A stretch of DNA of 64,000 bases. Source: Caenorhabditis remanei. Taxonomy: Eukaryota; Nematoda; Chromadorea; Rhabditida; Rhabditidae. The stretch is taken from assembly GCF_010183535.1 (NCBI RefSeq), contig NC_071331.1:11284001-11348000 (forward strand), in the 5' to 3' direction. The notes under the pieces are model-generated. The model was not told where the DNA came from. It made no database searches and saw only the letters and a list, made by a program, of their open reading frames with translations. Numbering within the stretch: position 1 is the first letter of the stretch; the number at the start of each line of letters is the position of its first letter. Positions 25,309 through 36,100 of the stretch are shown piece after piece. A program made the position numbers and the translations under genes.

Positions 25309-27313
25309 TTTTTTTTAAACTTTGAAGATTTCTAAATTTGAAATATGTACTGTTACTGGTATTAAAAAAGTAATTTAATTTATCCAACTTTAGTTCGTAC
25401 ATCACAAAACTTTTATCAACTTTTTCAGAAACGAATCGAAAAAGCGAAATGCGAAGTGCCGAGTCTGAACAATTATTCAGATGATTTGTGTACTCTAACA
25501 CAGCCGAATGCAGCTACAGTCCTCCACGCACTCAATATACGATACACTTCTAATGTTATTCATGTAAGTTTGATTAGTGGGGAATTTCTGTTTCAAGTAG
25601 TTGGTAATTGTCAGAATTTTTACTATTACAATAATTTGGGATTCGTTAATTCATCAAAAATTATCATTGTCAGGAATAAATTAGTTATCATATTATTCAG
25701 AAAGCATAATCAATTTACAGACATACTGCGGTCTATTCTGTGTCGTCATCAACCCGTGGCGAACAATTCCAATATATTCTGATGAAGTGAAACAATTATA
25801 TCAGCATCGAAATGATCTACCTCCACATGTTTATTCTGTCGCACAGAATGCATTTCATGGAATTTTGAAAGGTGGAAGGAATCAGTCGATTCTCATTACG
25901 TGAGTCACTGGGTTATACTGTTTCAGGGAATTATTAGGATTTGAATGAGCGGAGATTATTCCAGTTTCCTCAATACGCAGATTTCTAGGTGTGATATTAG
26001 CTTTTCACAGTTCTTACAACTGCGCTCCACCGAAATCCCCTTGAGAAATGACTCTTTATCTCTGAGTCTCTCAATTTTCCACACTATTTTCTTTTCTTTC
26101 GGTAGAGCGCGGTAGTAAGAAGCGTGCAGTGCTAATAACTATAATCTATCAAGAACAAATCAGGACTATACAATATTACGGTTTCATCAAACTCAAAAAT
26201 CTCTGCTCTGTTCATGGTTTAATATTATATCAAAGCCTTTGCTTCTCAAAATGCACAAATCTCTCATTTTCAGCGGAGAATCAGGAGCTGGAAAAACCGA
26301 GAACACGAAGAAAATCATCGATTTCATTCTGAGTTCTAGTGGTTCAAATAACACAATTGGAGAGTGTGTTGTGACGAGTGGAGTACTGTTGGAAGCAATG
26401 GGAAATGCGAGAACCACTCATAATAGCAATAGTTCTAGATTTGTGAGTTTTTATTTGTCTATGCTGGGACGTAGCTTTGTCTATGCTGGAGGTAGCAATA
26501 TTTAAAGTAAAAGGAAGGAAATTCTGAAGTAACTGAAACTGAGAATTTTGTTTATTCACAGTTTCAGTGTGTTTCAATAACTGTTCTCCAAAATTTACGA
26601 GTTGATACTCGAGTTGCACGATTTTCAGGGAAAATTCATCAGAATCGAGTTCGACGAGAACTCAAAGCTAATCGGAGCCAAAATTGAATGCTGTAAGCTC
26701 CCTCCCCTCGCCTAATCTCCCCCATCTGAAATTTCCAGATCTCCTCGAAAAGTCTCGAGTAGTCTCCCAAAGTGATGGTGACCGAAACTTCCACATTTTC
26801 TATCAAATGCTCTCCAATTATTTCGATAATCCGCACAAAAGTTTTCTGAAATTATCGAAGAAAGTGGAACAGTACAAATATTTGCGAAATGACGACGCAT
26901 CGATTGATGATGCTGAAACTGCTAAACTCACAGATGAAGCATTCTCGAAGATTGGATTCAGTGAGGAGGAGAAGATCTGGATATTCCAAATTCTGTCAGC
27001 AGTTTTGTGGATTGGAGATATCAAATTTGGAGAGAGGAGTGGATTAGATGTTTCTTTTGTGGAGAGTATGCAAGGTAGGAATACAGATCAATCAATTCCA
27101 CGACACGAAACATGTGTAATTGAACATTGAATCTGTTATTACTTCTATGAAACTGTAAATGTTAGAATTTGGTTGCCTTGCAAAGGAAAAGATCGTAACA
27201 TAGGAACAATAAGACACGTGAGAATGAGATGAGAATTTTTCAAAATTTGACTGTCGGTACTGTCGATTACTCTAATTAAACTGATACAGATCAGTTCCCA
27301 CTCAAATTTGTGT

Positions 27314-27375
27314 CTGTTTCAAATCCTACACTTTTTTTTCATAGTGAATCATACTTTGATATCTTTGTTTTTTCA
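27314..27375 (+). ncRNA. Candidate 21U-RNA locus, copy B intron 7
   Basis: Core at 27314-27321, TACT at 27352-27355, 5' U at 27355. It lies in sequence absent from copy A. Confidence 0.5.
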
Positions 27376-27474
27376 CAAACTGAATTTCGGAAATTTGTGA
27401 AAAAATTAAATAAATTCAAGCTTCTGCTGATAAATACGAAAACACTTCACGAATAAATTCAGAATTCGGCAGGC

Positions 27475-27533
27475 TCGGTCGGTCGGCAGTCGGTCGGGTC
27501 CGGTCGGCGGGCCGACCGAACCCGACCGAACGG
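27475..27533. repeat. CGGTCGG-rich block in intron 7 of copy B
   Basis: Repeated CGGTCGG units on the left pair with CCGACCGAA units on the right, forming a GC-rich inverted repeat in AT-rich DNA. It lies in extra sequence (about 27240-27545) that is absent from intron 7 of copy A, so it was probably inserted after the duplication. Confidence 0.5.
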
Positions 27534-28892
27534 AATGAAAGCCTTACTGTGGTTAATCGACTACTGTAAATATCGAAACAGTAAGAGGTCAAAACTCGGT
27601 CAAAGCTGCTATGTCCGTTTCAAACTTTACGCAAATTTTCTCAAATTTTAACAGTTCAATAGTGAGTTAGCTTGATGTTTCGCTCATTCAAAGGGATTAG
27701 AATTATTTTAAGAATAACCAAGTGTCTGGGAGATTATTAATAAAAAAATTTTGATTGGTATGAAATCAGAATCAGTGTTGTGACCCAACAAAGCGTCTCT
27801 TAAATTCCAAGGAATCACTTCGATTCTGGAAAAACACCAAGCTAAAAGATCTCTTTTTGACCACGCGGTTCTGTTTTTTCACTTTAACATTTTTCTGCTA
27901 CAGTAAATATTTTTTTAAAGTAGCTGTAACAATTGTTAATTCCAATATTTATTCATATTTTTACGTTGTTCAATCCAAATCCCACATTCCATCACTGACG
28001 CTCCAAACCATTCGATCTCACCACTTTTACTCTCACCTGTCATGTCTTTTTCAACATTTCAAAGTGAAATGTCTCCCAGTGTCTTCTCACTCATTCTCTT
28101 CTTTTTAACTTTTTGTTCGAAACACTAAACGAAAGAGAATGAAACAAGAGGATGAGTTTAATTGATGATCGAACAAAAATTCGTTACACACTCGCCTCTT
28201 CTATCTGTTTTTCAATCGTCACTCACAGGGGTTACGCGAAATAAAAAGTGTGCAAAAAGAAGATAGAAACAGTAGTGAAAAAGATGGATGAGTTGCAGTG
28301 AACACATAGAAAATAGAAAAGAAACTGATTCGGAATGAGGGACTTTTTGATGAAAAAAAATGGAATTTCAGAAGTGGACAATATCGCCGAGCTGCTGGAA
28401 ATGAAAAGCTCGAAACTGGTGGATGCATTGACTCAGCCGACGATAAAAGTGCATGATAAACTGATCAGGAAGAATCAGAATCTAGCTAAGGTGAGGGAAT
28501 TTTGAAAAATATCAAATTGATGTCTTTTGCATCCCGGTGTAGTTGAAAATTATATAAAACGGGAGATTTTTTTGGATTGAGTTGCATTTTTTTTAATTTC
28601 TAACCAAGATGAAAAAGTAAATATTTTCAGACTCTAAGTTCAGCATCTGCAATGGCAAAAGTACTGTACGAGAGATTGTTCGGATGGGTTGTCAAAAGAT
28701 GCAATGACGCATTTTCAGTGGATGATACTAAAAGCTGTAAGTTATTTGGGGCAACAAGAGCGAATCATGAATCTTCGTCATTGGTTTCTTATAATTCAAT
28801 ACAAGCTTAATGTTAAGTTTGAAACACAAATTTGGTGTACACCCGTTCACTGTTTAGCTGTGTGTTTTTGTACACTGATAAGAGATAACTGA

Positions 28893-29256
28893 CTAGCAAA
28901 GGTAGTCAAGTTACAGGGGAGTTATAGGACGTGATCTATATCATTAGAAAGCTGAGAAAACGCTGATTCCAAACATATAATCAGTTTTTGCCCTCGATAT
29001 CTGGCATAAGAGAAAAACAAGGCCAAAATTTGGATTACTGACAAGACATTACCCACACCATGCTGCCGTTATTTTACACAAGTCGGTTAGATAATGACTA
29101 AGTGTCCAAACTTAGACCTCGTTTTTCTTGAATACTAGGCCTTGAGCGCAAAAACTAAATATATATCCAAAATCAGCTTTCTCAGTTTTCCAATGATATA
29201 TGTAGGTTACGTCCTATAACCCCATGGTCACTCGGCGGCCTTTCTTAGTGACAATG
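28893..29256. repeat. Inverted-repeat element in intron 9 of copy B
   Basis: This is the orthologue of the element at 13840-14210, with the same paired arms (CTAGCAAAGGTAGTCAAGTT on the left, the complement of CACTCGGCGGCCTTTCTTAG on the right). It shows that the element predates the tandem duplication. Confidence 0.6.
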
Positions 29257-31010
29257 ATACGAATACATAAGGGTTCTCAAAGCAGTTTTTGGAAATTAAT
29301 GGAATGCCTCTAAATGTTTCCGATAACCTAATACGGTGTTTGATTGAACAAAACACATAATAGCAATTTGTTGAAACCGTCAGTTCATTTATCAATCATT
29401 CATTTGAGAACGAATATAACGATAGCAGTGTCGCATGTCAATTCTTCCCACTCATTACAGCTTGCCGAAACAGTCGATTCATCGCAGTTCTCGATATTGC
29501 TGGATTCGAAATCATTGAGAAAAACTCATTCGAACAGTTCTGTATCAATTATACAAATGAGAAACTTCAACAATTTTTCAATCATTTTATGTTTGTGAAA
29601 GAACAAAGTGACTATTTGGAAGAGGGAATCAAATGGACTCAAGTCAATTTTGCGAATCATCTCCAGCCGACGATTGATCTGATTGAAAAGGTAGGATTTG
29701 GAGATGGGGATTGAGGTTGCAATTCTTAATGTAAAATTATAACGATTTTTGGAAACAGTTCATCGAAATCAGACCAGTGAGAACGCTCAAGTAAGCCTAG
29801 AATTTTTTCAAAAATGCAGAGTAACTGGTCTGAAAAAAGTGTTCCGGTACAAAATTATGGGAATAGGAATCGATGTTAAAATAACTGAGCCAATCTGCGT
29901 GCTTGAATTATGAAATAGTACTGAAACCGTTTTATTTCATTCCAGCCAATGGGTGTTCTCTCCTTCTTGGAAGAAGAATGTGTTGTCCCCAATGGATCCG
30001 AGAAGTCACTCCTCGAGAAGCTCTGCTCAAATCTAGCCGGAGATTCTAGTTTCAAAAAGTCCAAACAATCTCAAAAATACTCGACAGTCCGACACTTCGC
30101 AGTTCAACACTATGCCGGAGAAGTCCATTATAACATTGATGGATGGTTGGAAAAGAATCGAGATAATGTGGAGACGTCGGTGTTGGATATCCTGTCACAG
30201 TCTACTCATCCACTGTTGAAAGTCTTGTTCCCTCCAGGTTAGATTTTATGATTCAGAGTGAGAGCGTTCGTTGACTCTGTCGAATTGTTCAATAGAACAA
30301 TTCCCGGATTTAGAAAAAGTCTGAAACTGTTACTCACATTTTATTTTGCACGGTTTTCATTCTCATACTCAGTTAAATTTGATTTTAATGTTTCAGTCCC
30401 TGCAAACAACCTGAAGGCACGACGAGGCACTATCACCAATTCTACCGTTTCATTCTTGTATAAAGTGAGTTCGCACTGTTTAGTCTTGTTTGGACGGGTT
30501 CGTTTGCTTTTTTCTGTATATCCAATGTTATCTGATAATCAAAAGTGTGAAATCGTACCGCAATCATTCCGCAATCATTAATTTTCAATAGGTGAAACCT
30601 TTTTGATAAGAGTTTGAAGCAGAAAAATCTGCAGATTAAACATGAGCGAAATGCATAAATGAGCTTTTAAGATCAGAGAATGAGATAATAGCAGTTTACT
30701 ATGATGACGTAACCAGGATCATTTTGTGCTTAAAAAAAACTGCTACAGATTGGACATTTGAATAAACGATCACCAAAATATTTGGTAATATAGTACTTTT
30801 TTATAGAAAAATCGGATATCCGAACAATTTTTCTTACAGTCAGTAATTATATTTAGTCAAACGTGGTAGGGACTGATTCCACTGATCGCTTCTTGAAAAT
30901 AAAACAATTATGAAACAGTAACTACTATATTTCCAGAACCAACTACAATGTCTCCTCGACACACTTAACACGTCATCAGCTCATTTCATTCGATGCGTTG
31001 TTCCGAATTA

Positions 31011-32138
31011 CAGTGCGTCCAATAATCTTAAGATACCCCCCTAAAATGAAGATTCCGAGAGAATAGGAGATGATCTGAAAAAACTGTGAATGCAGTTCGA
31101 TTCAGAATCTTCGAAAACCACAACAAACTAATTTTCAGGAAAAAATACCTATTTCTGAGCACGTGACCTCAAAAAAACACTTTTTTGGCCGTCCAAAAAT
31201 GATAAGACACCCTCGATTTTTTCGATTTTTCACGCATTTGACTAGCATGAAAGAGCTTTAAAACATTAATTATTATTCAAAAACAACAAAAAAATAAAGC
31301 GCAAATCAATAACTTGAGTTCCCTCCATTGTCCTGAACAACTTCAGTCATCCTATTTTTCATGCTTCCAACGACAGATGCAGTTTTTAGTTGAAAATGGT
31401 CAACTTTGTGACTGTGGCACGGCCTACCTGATAGTCTCACAATATTGATTGTTAGTGGACTACACAGATCACAAGTAGAGCTTCATTTTTGTAGTTGACA
31501 ACTTTTTTGTACGGGCACATCCTAAGAAGTTACAGGCAGTCAATGTGAACAGCTCAAAAAGTTTTTTTTTAGCACTGAAAAAGGGCAACAATTGCGAGCA
31601 ATTACTTTGACAATTGATAACTTCTTAGGATGTGCCCGTACAAAAAAGTTGTCAACTACAAAAATGAAGCTCTACTTGTGATCTGTGTAGTCCACTAACA
31701 ATCAATATTGTGAGACTATCAGGTAGGCCGTGCCACAGTCACAAAGTTGACCATTTTCAACTAAAAACTGCATCTGTCGTTGGAAGCATGAAAAATAGGA
31801 TGACTGAAGTTGTTCAGGACAATGGAGGGAACTCAAGTTATTGATTTGCGCTTTATTTTTTTGTGTTTTTGAATAATAATTAATGTTTTAAAGCTCTTTC
31901 ATGCTAGTCAAATGCGTGAAAAATCGAAAAAATCGAGGGTGTCTTATCATTTTTGGACGGCCAAAAAAGTGGTTTTTTGAGGTCACGTGCTCAGAAATAG
32001 GTATTTTTTCCTGAAAATTTGTTTGTTGGGGTTTTCGAAGATTCTGAATCGAACTGCATTCACAGTTTTTTCAGATCATCTCCTATTCTCTCGGAATCTT
32101 CATTTTAGGGGGGTGTCTTAAGATTATTGGGCGCACTG
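31011..32138. mobile_element. 1,128-bp palindromic DNA transposon inserted in myosin copy B exon 13
   Basis: The element starts CAGTGCGTCC and ends GGGCGCACTG and is flanked on both sides by TA, the target duplication of Tc1/mariner-type elements. Removing it plus one TA restores the exon 13 length of 125 nt seen in copy A. The arms (about 530 nt each) are near-perfect inverted repeats around a roughly 75-nt centre (about 31543-31617). No transposase frame is present, so it is non-autonomous. The terminal CAGTG resembles the Tc1/Tc3 group. Transcription through it would give a long hairpin RNA. Confidence 0.9.
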
Positions 32139-32931
32139 TATGAGAAACTTCCAGGCAAAATTGATGCTCCGTTGGTTTTGTCTCAGTTGAAGTGAGTTTT
32201 TGATATTTATTCAGACCTTTTAATGTACTGCAAACATTTTGAAATACATAGGATAACGATTTCATGAAACAGAAGATTTTAGAGATAACATGAGATCGTG
32301 AAGCTTTAATATTTATGATATTTTTGAAACACTTCCAACATTTTTTTAGATGCAATGGTGTGCTCGAAGGAATAAGAATCTGCCGTGAAGGCTACCCATC
32401 ACGTCTTCCACATTCAGAATTCATTGAGAGATACTCACTTCTTCTAAAGAATAAAGAAAAGGTTTCTGGAGCAAGTGAGAAGGAGAAATGTGCTCATATC
32501 TGTCAAGATGCAGACGTTCGAAAAGAGAGATACGCAGTCGGAAAGACAAAATTATTCTGTAAAGTTGGAGTGATTTCTGAGTTGGAAAGGAAGAGAAATG
32601 AGTATATCTCATCGTTTATTGTATTGATTCAAGCCAATATTCGATATCTGAATGTTCAAGCAGATCTATTGGAGAGAAGAAGAAAAGCAGAGGCAATTGT
32701 GACAATTCAAGAGAATGTCAGACAATTTGCTCAGTTATCCCAATGGCCGTGGTATCGGATACATCATTTGGCGAGGGGATTGATACCCAAGAATAGGGAT
32801 AAAGAGAGAATTCAGGAGTTGGAGATGGAGAAAATGAAACTGGAAGAGGAGATTCAGGAGATGGAAGTGAAGAATGAGGAGGCGTTGAAGGAGAACTTGA
32901 AGTTGAGCATGGTGGGTGGTTTAAGAGATAC

Positions 32932-33106
32932 TGTTATGTCGCGAGGAAGAGTAGAATAGAGTGTGATAGACAGAATAATAGTTTACTTGAGCACAGGTTT
33001 CTCGTATAGTCGAAACCAAAGAATAATCAATAAATAAGAGTTCAATACTACGTAGAAGTTCACGTCACGTTAATGCCAGCGAGGGCGGCCACGTTCCTTG
33101 CCAACA
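32932..33106 (-). repeat. 3' LTR of the Ty3/gypsy element
   Basis: This LTR is 175 bp with TGTT...AACA ends and reads the same as the copy at 37767-37941. The gag-pol frame ends inside it (stop at 33070), so the last dozen codons are LTR-encoded. Confidence 0.95.
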
Positions 33107-36100
33107 CCTCCCCCCTTCGACGACGAATTAGGTAGAACAAAACGATTCGAGGCTGGAGCAACACCTCGGTCACGAGCGGCTGGATGATTCGGATGGTAGG
33201 ATCCTCGTGATTTTCCTCGATCTTGACTTGGAGCTGGACAAGGATCGAATCGGTTTGGAGCACGCTTTGTCCGTTGGCTTCGTCGCAAAGAATGACTTGG
33301 GTTAGTACTGGATTCGGATTGTGGACCTTTGGTATTCGCTGGATTGATGGCAGTGGCAGTTGTGGTGTTAGCTGAAGCACTGCGGTTGCTGGTAGTAGAC
33401 TCTTGAGCTGCTCTTCTGTCACTCATCATATCCATATCACAATCATCAGCAAAGTTCACTTCCTCTGGTGCCCGCGCACTTCTTCCACTCACTCTTCTAC
33501 CAAATACCTCTTCCCCAACGAAAGTATCACAAAAATCTGAGGAAACATCTGAGGACTGAAGCGGGTCTGAAAATTGTAATGAGTTAAGCCCCTCCCTGTG
33601 AACCCTCGGGCCCCCAGATAGTTGGTTCTCTACCCCGTCACCTTCAGCCTGTCCGAAAAACATTGGAAATACAGTCTCCTCAAACATATCCTCTTTACTT
33701 CTGTCTCCGAAACGCAGTCTCAACTGGTTCGCATGAGATCGATGAAAACGTTCACCGACTTGAACTTCATATAAGACGTTACCGAAACGTCTTCGGACAA
33801 CTCCCAAACCCCATGACGACTTGTTTCCACGTTGGATTTGCACATAAACTTTTTGACCAACCTGAAAACTTTTAGCGCGCGCCGCATTATGCTGATCATA
33901 TTGATGTTTCATGCTTGCCTGATAACGAGATAACGCGACTTTTTGCTGATTTTTTGCGCTTGGAATTAACAGTGACAAATTGGTACGGATTTTTCGATTG
34001 AAGTGCTTTTCAGCTGGAGTCATTCCATTCAAAGCCGCATGTGGCGTGTTTCGGTAATGATACAGGAACTTGGTTAGCAACTGTCTCGTAATTGAGCCAG
34101 TACCTTTCAACTTGGCCAGACCTCTTTTTAGAGTGTCTACCATTCTCTCAGCAGCCCCGTTGGAGCGTGGATAGTATGTGGCAGTCGTGGAGTGTTGAAT
34201 TCCATGGGTTTTACACATGTTCTTGAATAGCGAACTAGTGAACTGAGTTCCATTGTCAGAAATAATCAACTCAGGAAAACCATGTACACAGAATATTTCC
34301 TCCATTAAATCGACTGTAGCCACTGCAGAGATAGTTTTTGTCATCTTTACTTCTGCGTATTTCGTTAACGCGTCCACGGCAACCAGCAGATAAGTTCCAT
34401 CTACAGGTCCTGCATAATCAAGATGAATTCGAGACCATGACTTCTTCGGAGCCGGCCACGGATTCAGAGGAGCCACGATAGGCATCTTTGATTGTTCTTG
34501 GCAGTTGGAACATCTGAGCACAGCTCGTTCCACTTCAGAGTCAAGTCCTCTCCAAAAAACGTATGCTCGCGCTTTTTGTTTCATTTTGATAACTCCCGGA
34601 TGGCCCTCATGCAATTGAGTTAGCACAGCTTCTTGGAGTTTCCTGGGTACCACGACTCTATCATCAATCATCAAACAATTTCGAATAATTTTCAACCGGT
34701 CCTTGTAACGATTCCAATATTTCTCGATGTCGGAACACGGTTTTGGTTTCCACGAATTATTCCTCACCAACTCCATAATTGTAGAGATCTCATTATCAGT
34801 TTCCGACGATTTCCGGATATCTTCTGAAGTAACCGGTAGATGGTTTGGGAACTGGTCCTCATCATCGTCTTCTTCAATAATCTCGGCAATTACAACGTCA
34901 TCTTCGTCGCGTGGATAGTTCTGAATCATTCGAGACAACCAATCGGCTTTCGAAAATTTAGCAGTTGAAATGTAACTGATGTCGAAATTGTAAGCTAGCA
35001 ATGTTGTAGCCCAACGAACTAAGCGGTTTTGAGAATGCACCGGTAAGTCTCTGCTATCTCCGAATATAGCTAACAACGGCTTATGATCTGTCTGAAGTGA
35101 GAACTTTCTCCCGAACACAAATTTGTGTGACTTCTTGACAGTATATACCAGAGTCAGCGCTTCCTTCTCTATCTGACTATATCGCTTCTCTGTATCCGTT
35201 AACGATCTTGCAAAATGAGCGATTGGAACTTCTTGTCCATCTGGAGTTTCATGCATTAGAACTCCACCAATACCATACTGACTTGCATCGGCAGCGACCA
35301 TAATCTTCCAATCCTCTTTGAAGCGAGAGAGCATCGTGCTATCAGCAACGGCATTTTTTAGTTTATCAAATGCATTCTGCTCAATTGGGGTCCATTTCCA
35401 TTCGACGTCTTGTTTCATAAGTCTGTCCAACGGACCTCTTAATTCACTCAATTTTGGCACGAATCGACTGTAGAAGCAAATGGCTCCTAGGAAAGAAGCA
35501 AGCTGCTTCTGATTCTTTGGTGAATCCATTTTCCGGATGACTTCAGTCTTCTCTGGATCGGGTTTTCTACCTTCTCCATTTACTATGAAACCGAGAAATT
35601 TTATTTCTGACTTAGCAAATGTACACTTCTCAAGACTGACCTTAAACCCATATTCCTGAAAACGAGCGAACAACTTCTTGAGAATTTTCTCATGTTCCTG
35701 CATCGTATCAGTAGCCACGATGACATCGTCAAGATAAGCGGCTACACCGGGTATCCCAGCTATCAGCTTGTCAATCACTTTTTGAAAGACGGCTGGTGCT
35801 GGTTTCAATCCGAATGGCATTCGTCGATATTTAAACAATCCCAAATGAGTATTGATGACGGCCAATTTTTGAGCTTCTTCGTCAAGTTCCAATTGAAGGT
35901 AAGCATCACGTAGATCAATCTGCGAGAATATACTTCCCTTCAACTTTCCGAATATATCTTCACTAGTGGGTAATGGATGGTGCTCGTCCTGCAACGCAGC
36001 GTTGAGCCCTGAGCTCTTGAAGTCAGCGCATATTCTGATCTTATCAGAGTTCTTCTTCCGGACGACGACAATGGGCGAAGCCCAATCTGTGTGTGACACC

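Larger units (their letters stand above)
22646..25428 (+). other. Start of tandem copy B: partial intron 2 with nested duplication
   Basis: From 22646 the sequence resumes homology with copy A intron 2 (about 8845 onward, from TAGCGCCACGG). This marks the duplication junction directly after copy A's 3' UTR. No counterpart of exons 1 and 2 exists here. Two blocks, about 23300-24070 and 24755-25560, both match copy A 9915-10880, so the exon-3 region was duplicated again inside copy B. A GGCCC-rich element separates them. I find no replacement start exon for copy B. Confidence 0.7.
22682..32272. promoter_or_regulatory. Further 21U-RNA promoter cores, 5' half of copy B
   Basis: Plus-strand cores start at 25588 and 25918, the orthologues of 10906 and 11236. 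Minus-strand cores start at 22682, 25067, 30911 and 32265. The 22682 core has YRNT one base beyond the modal distance. Confidence 0.55.
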
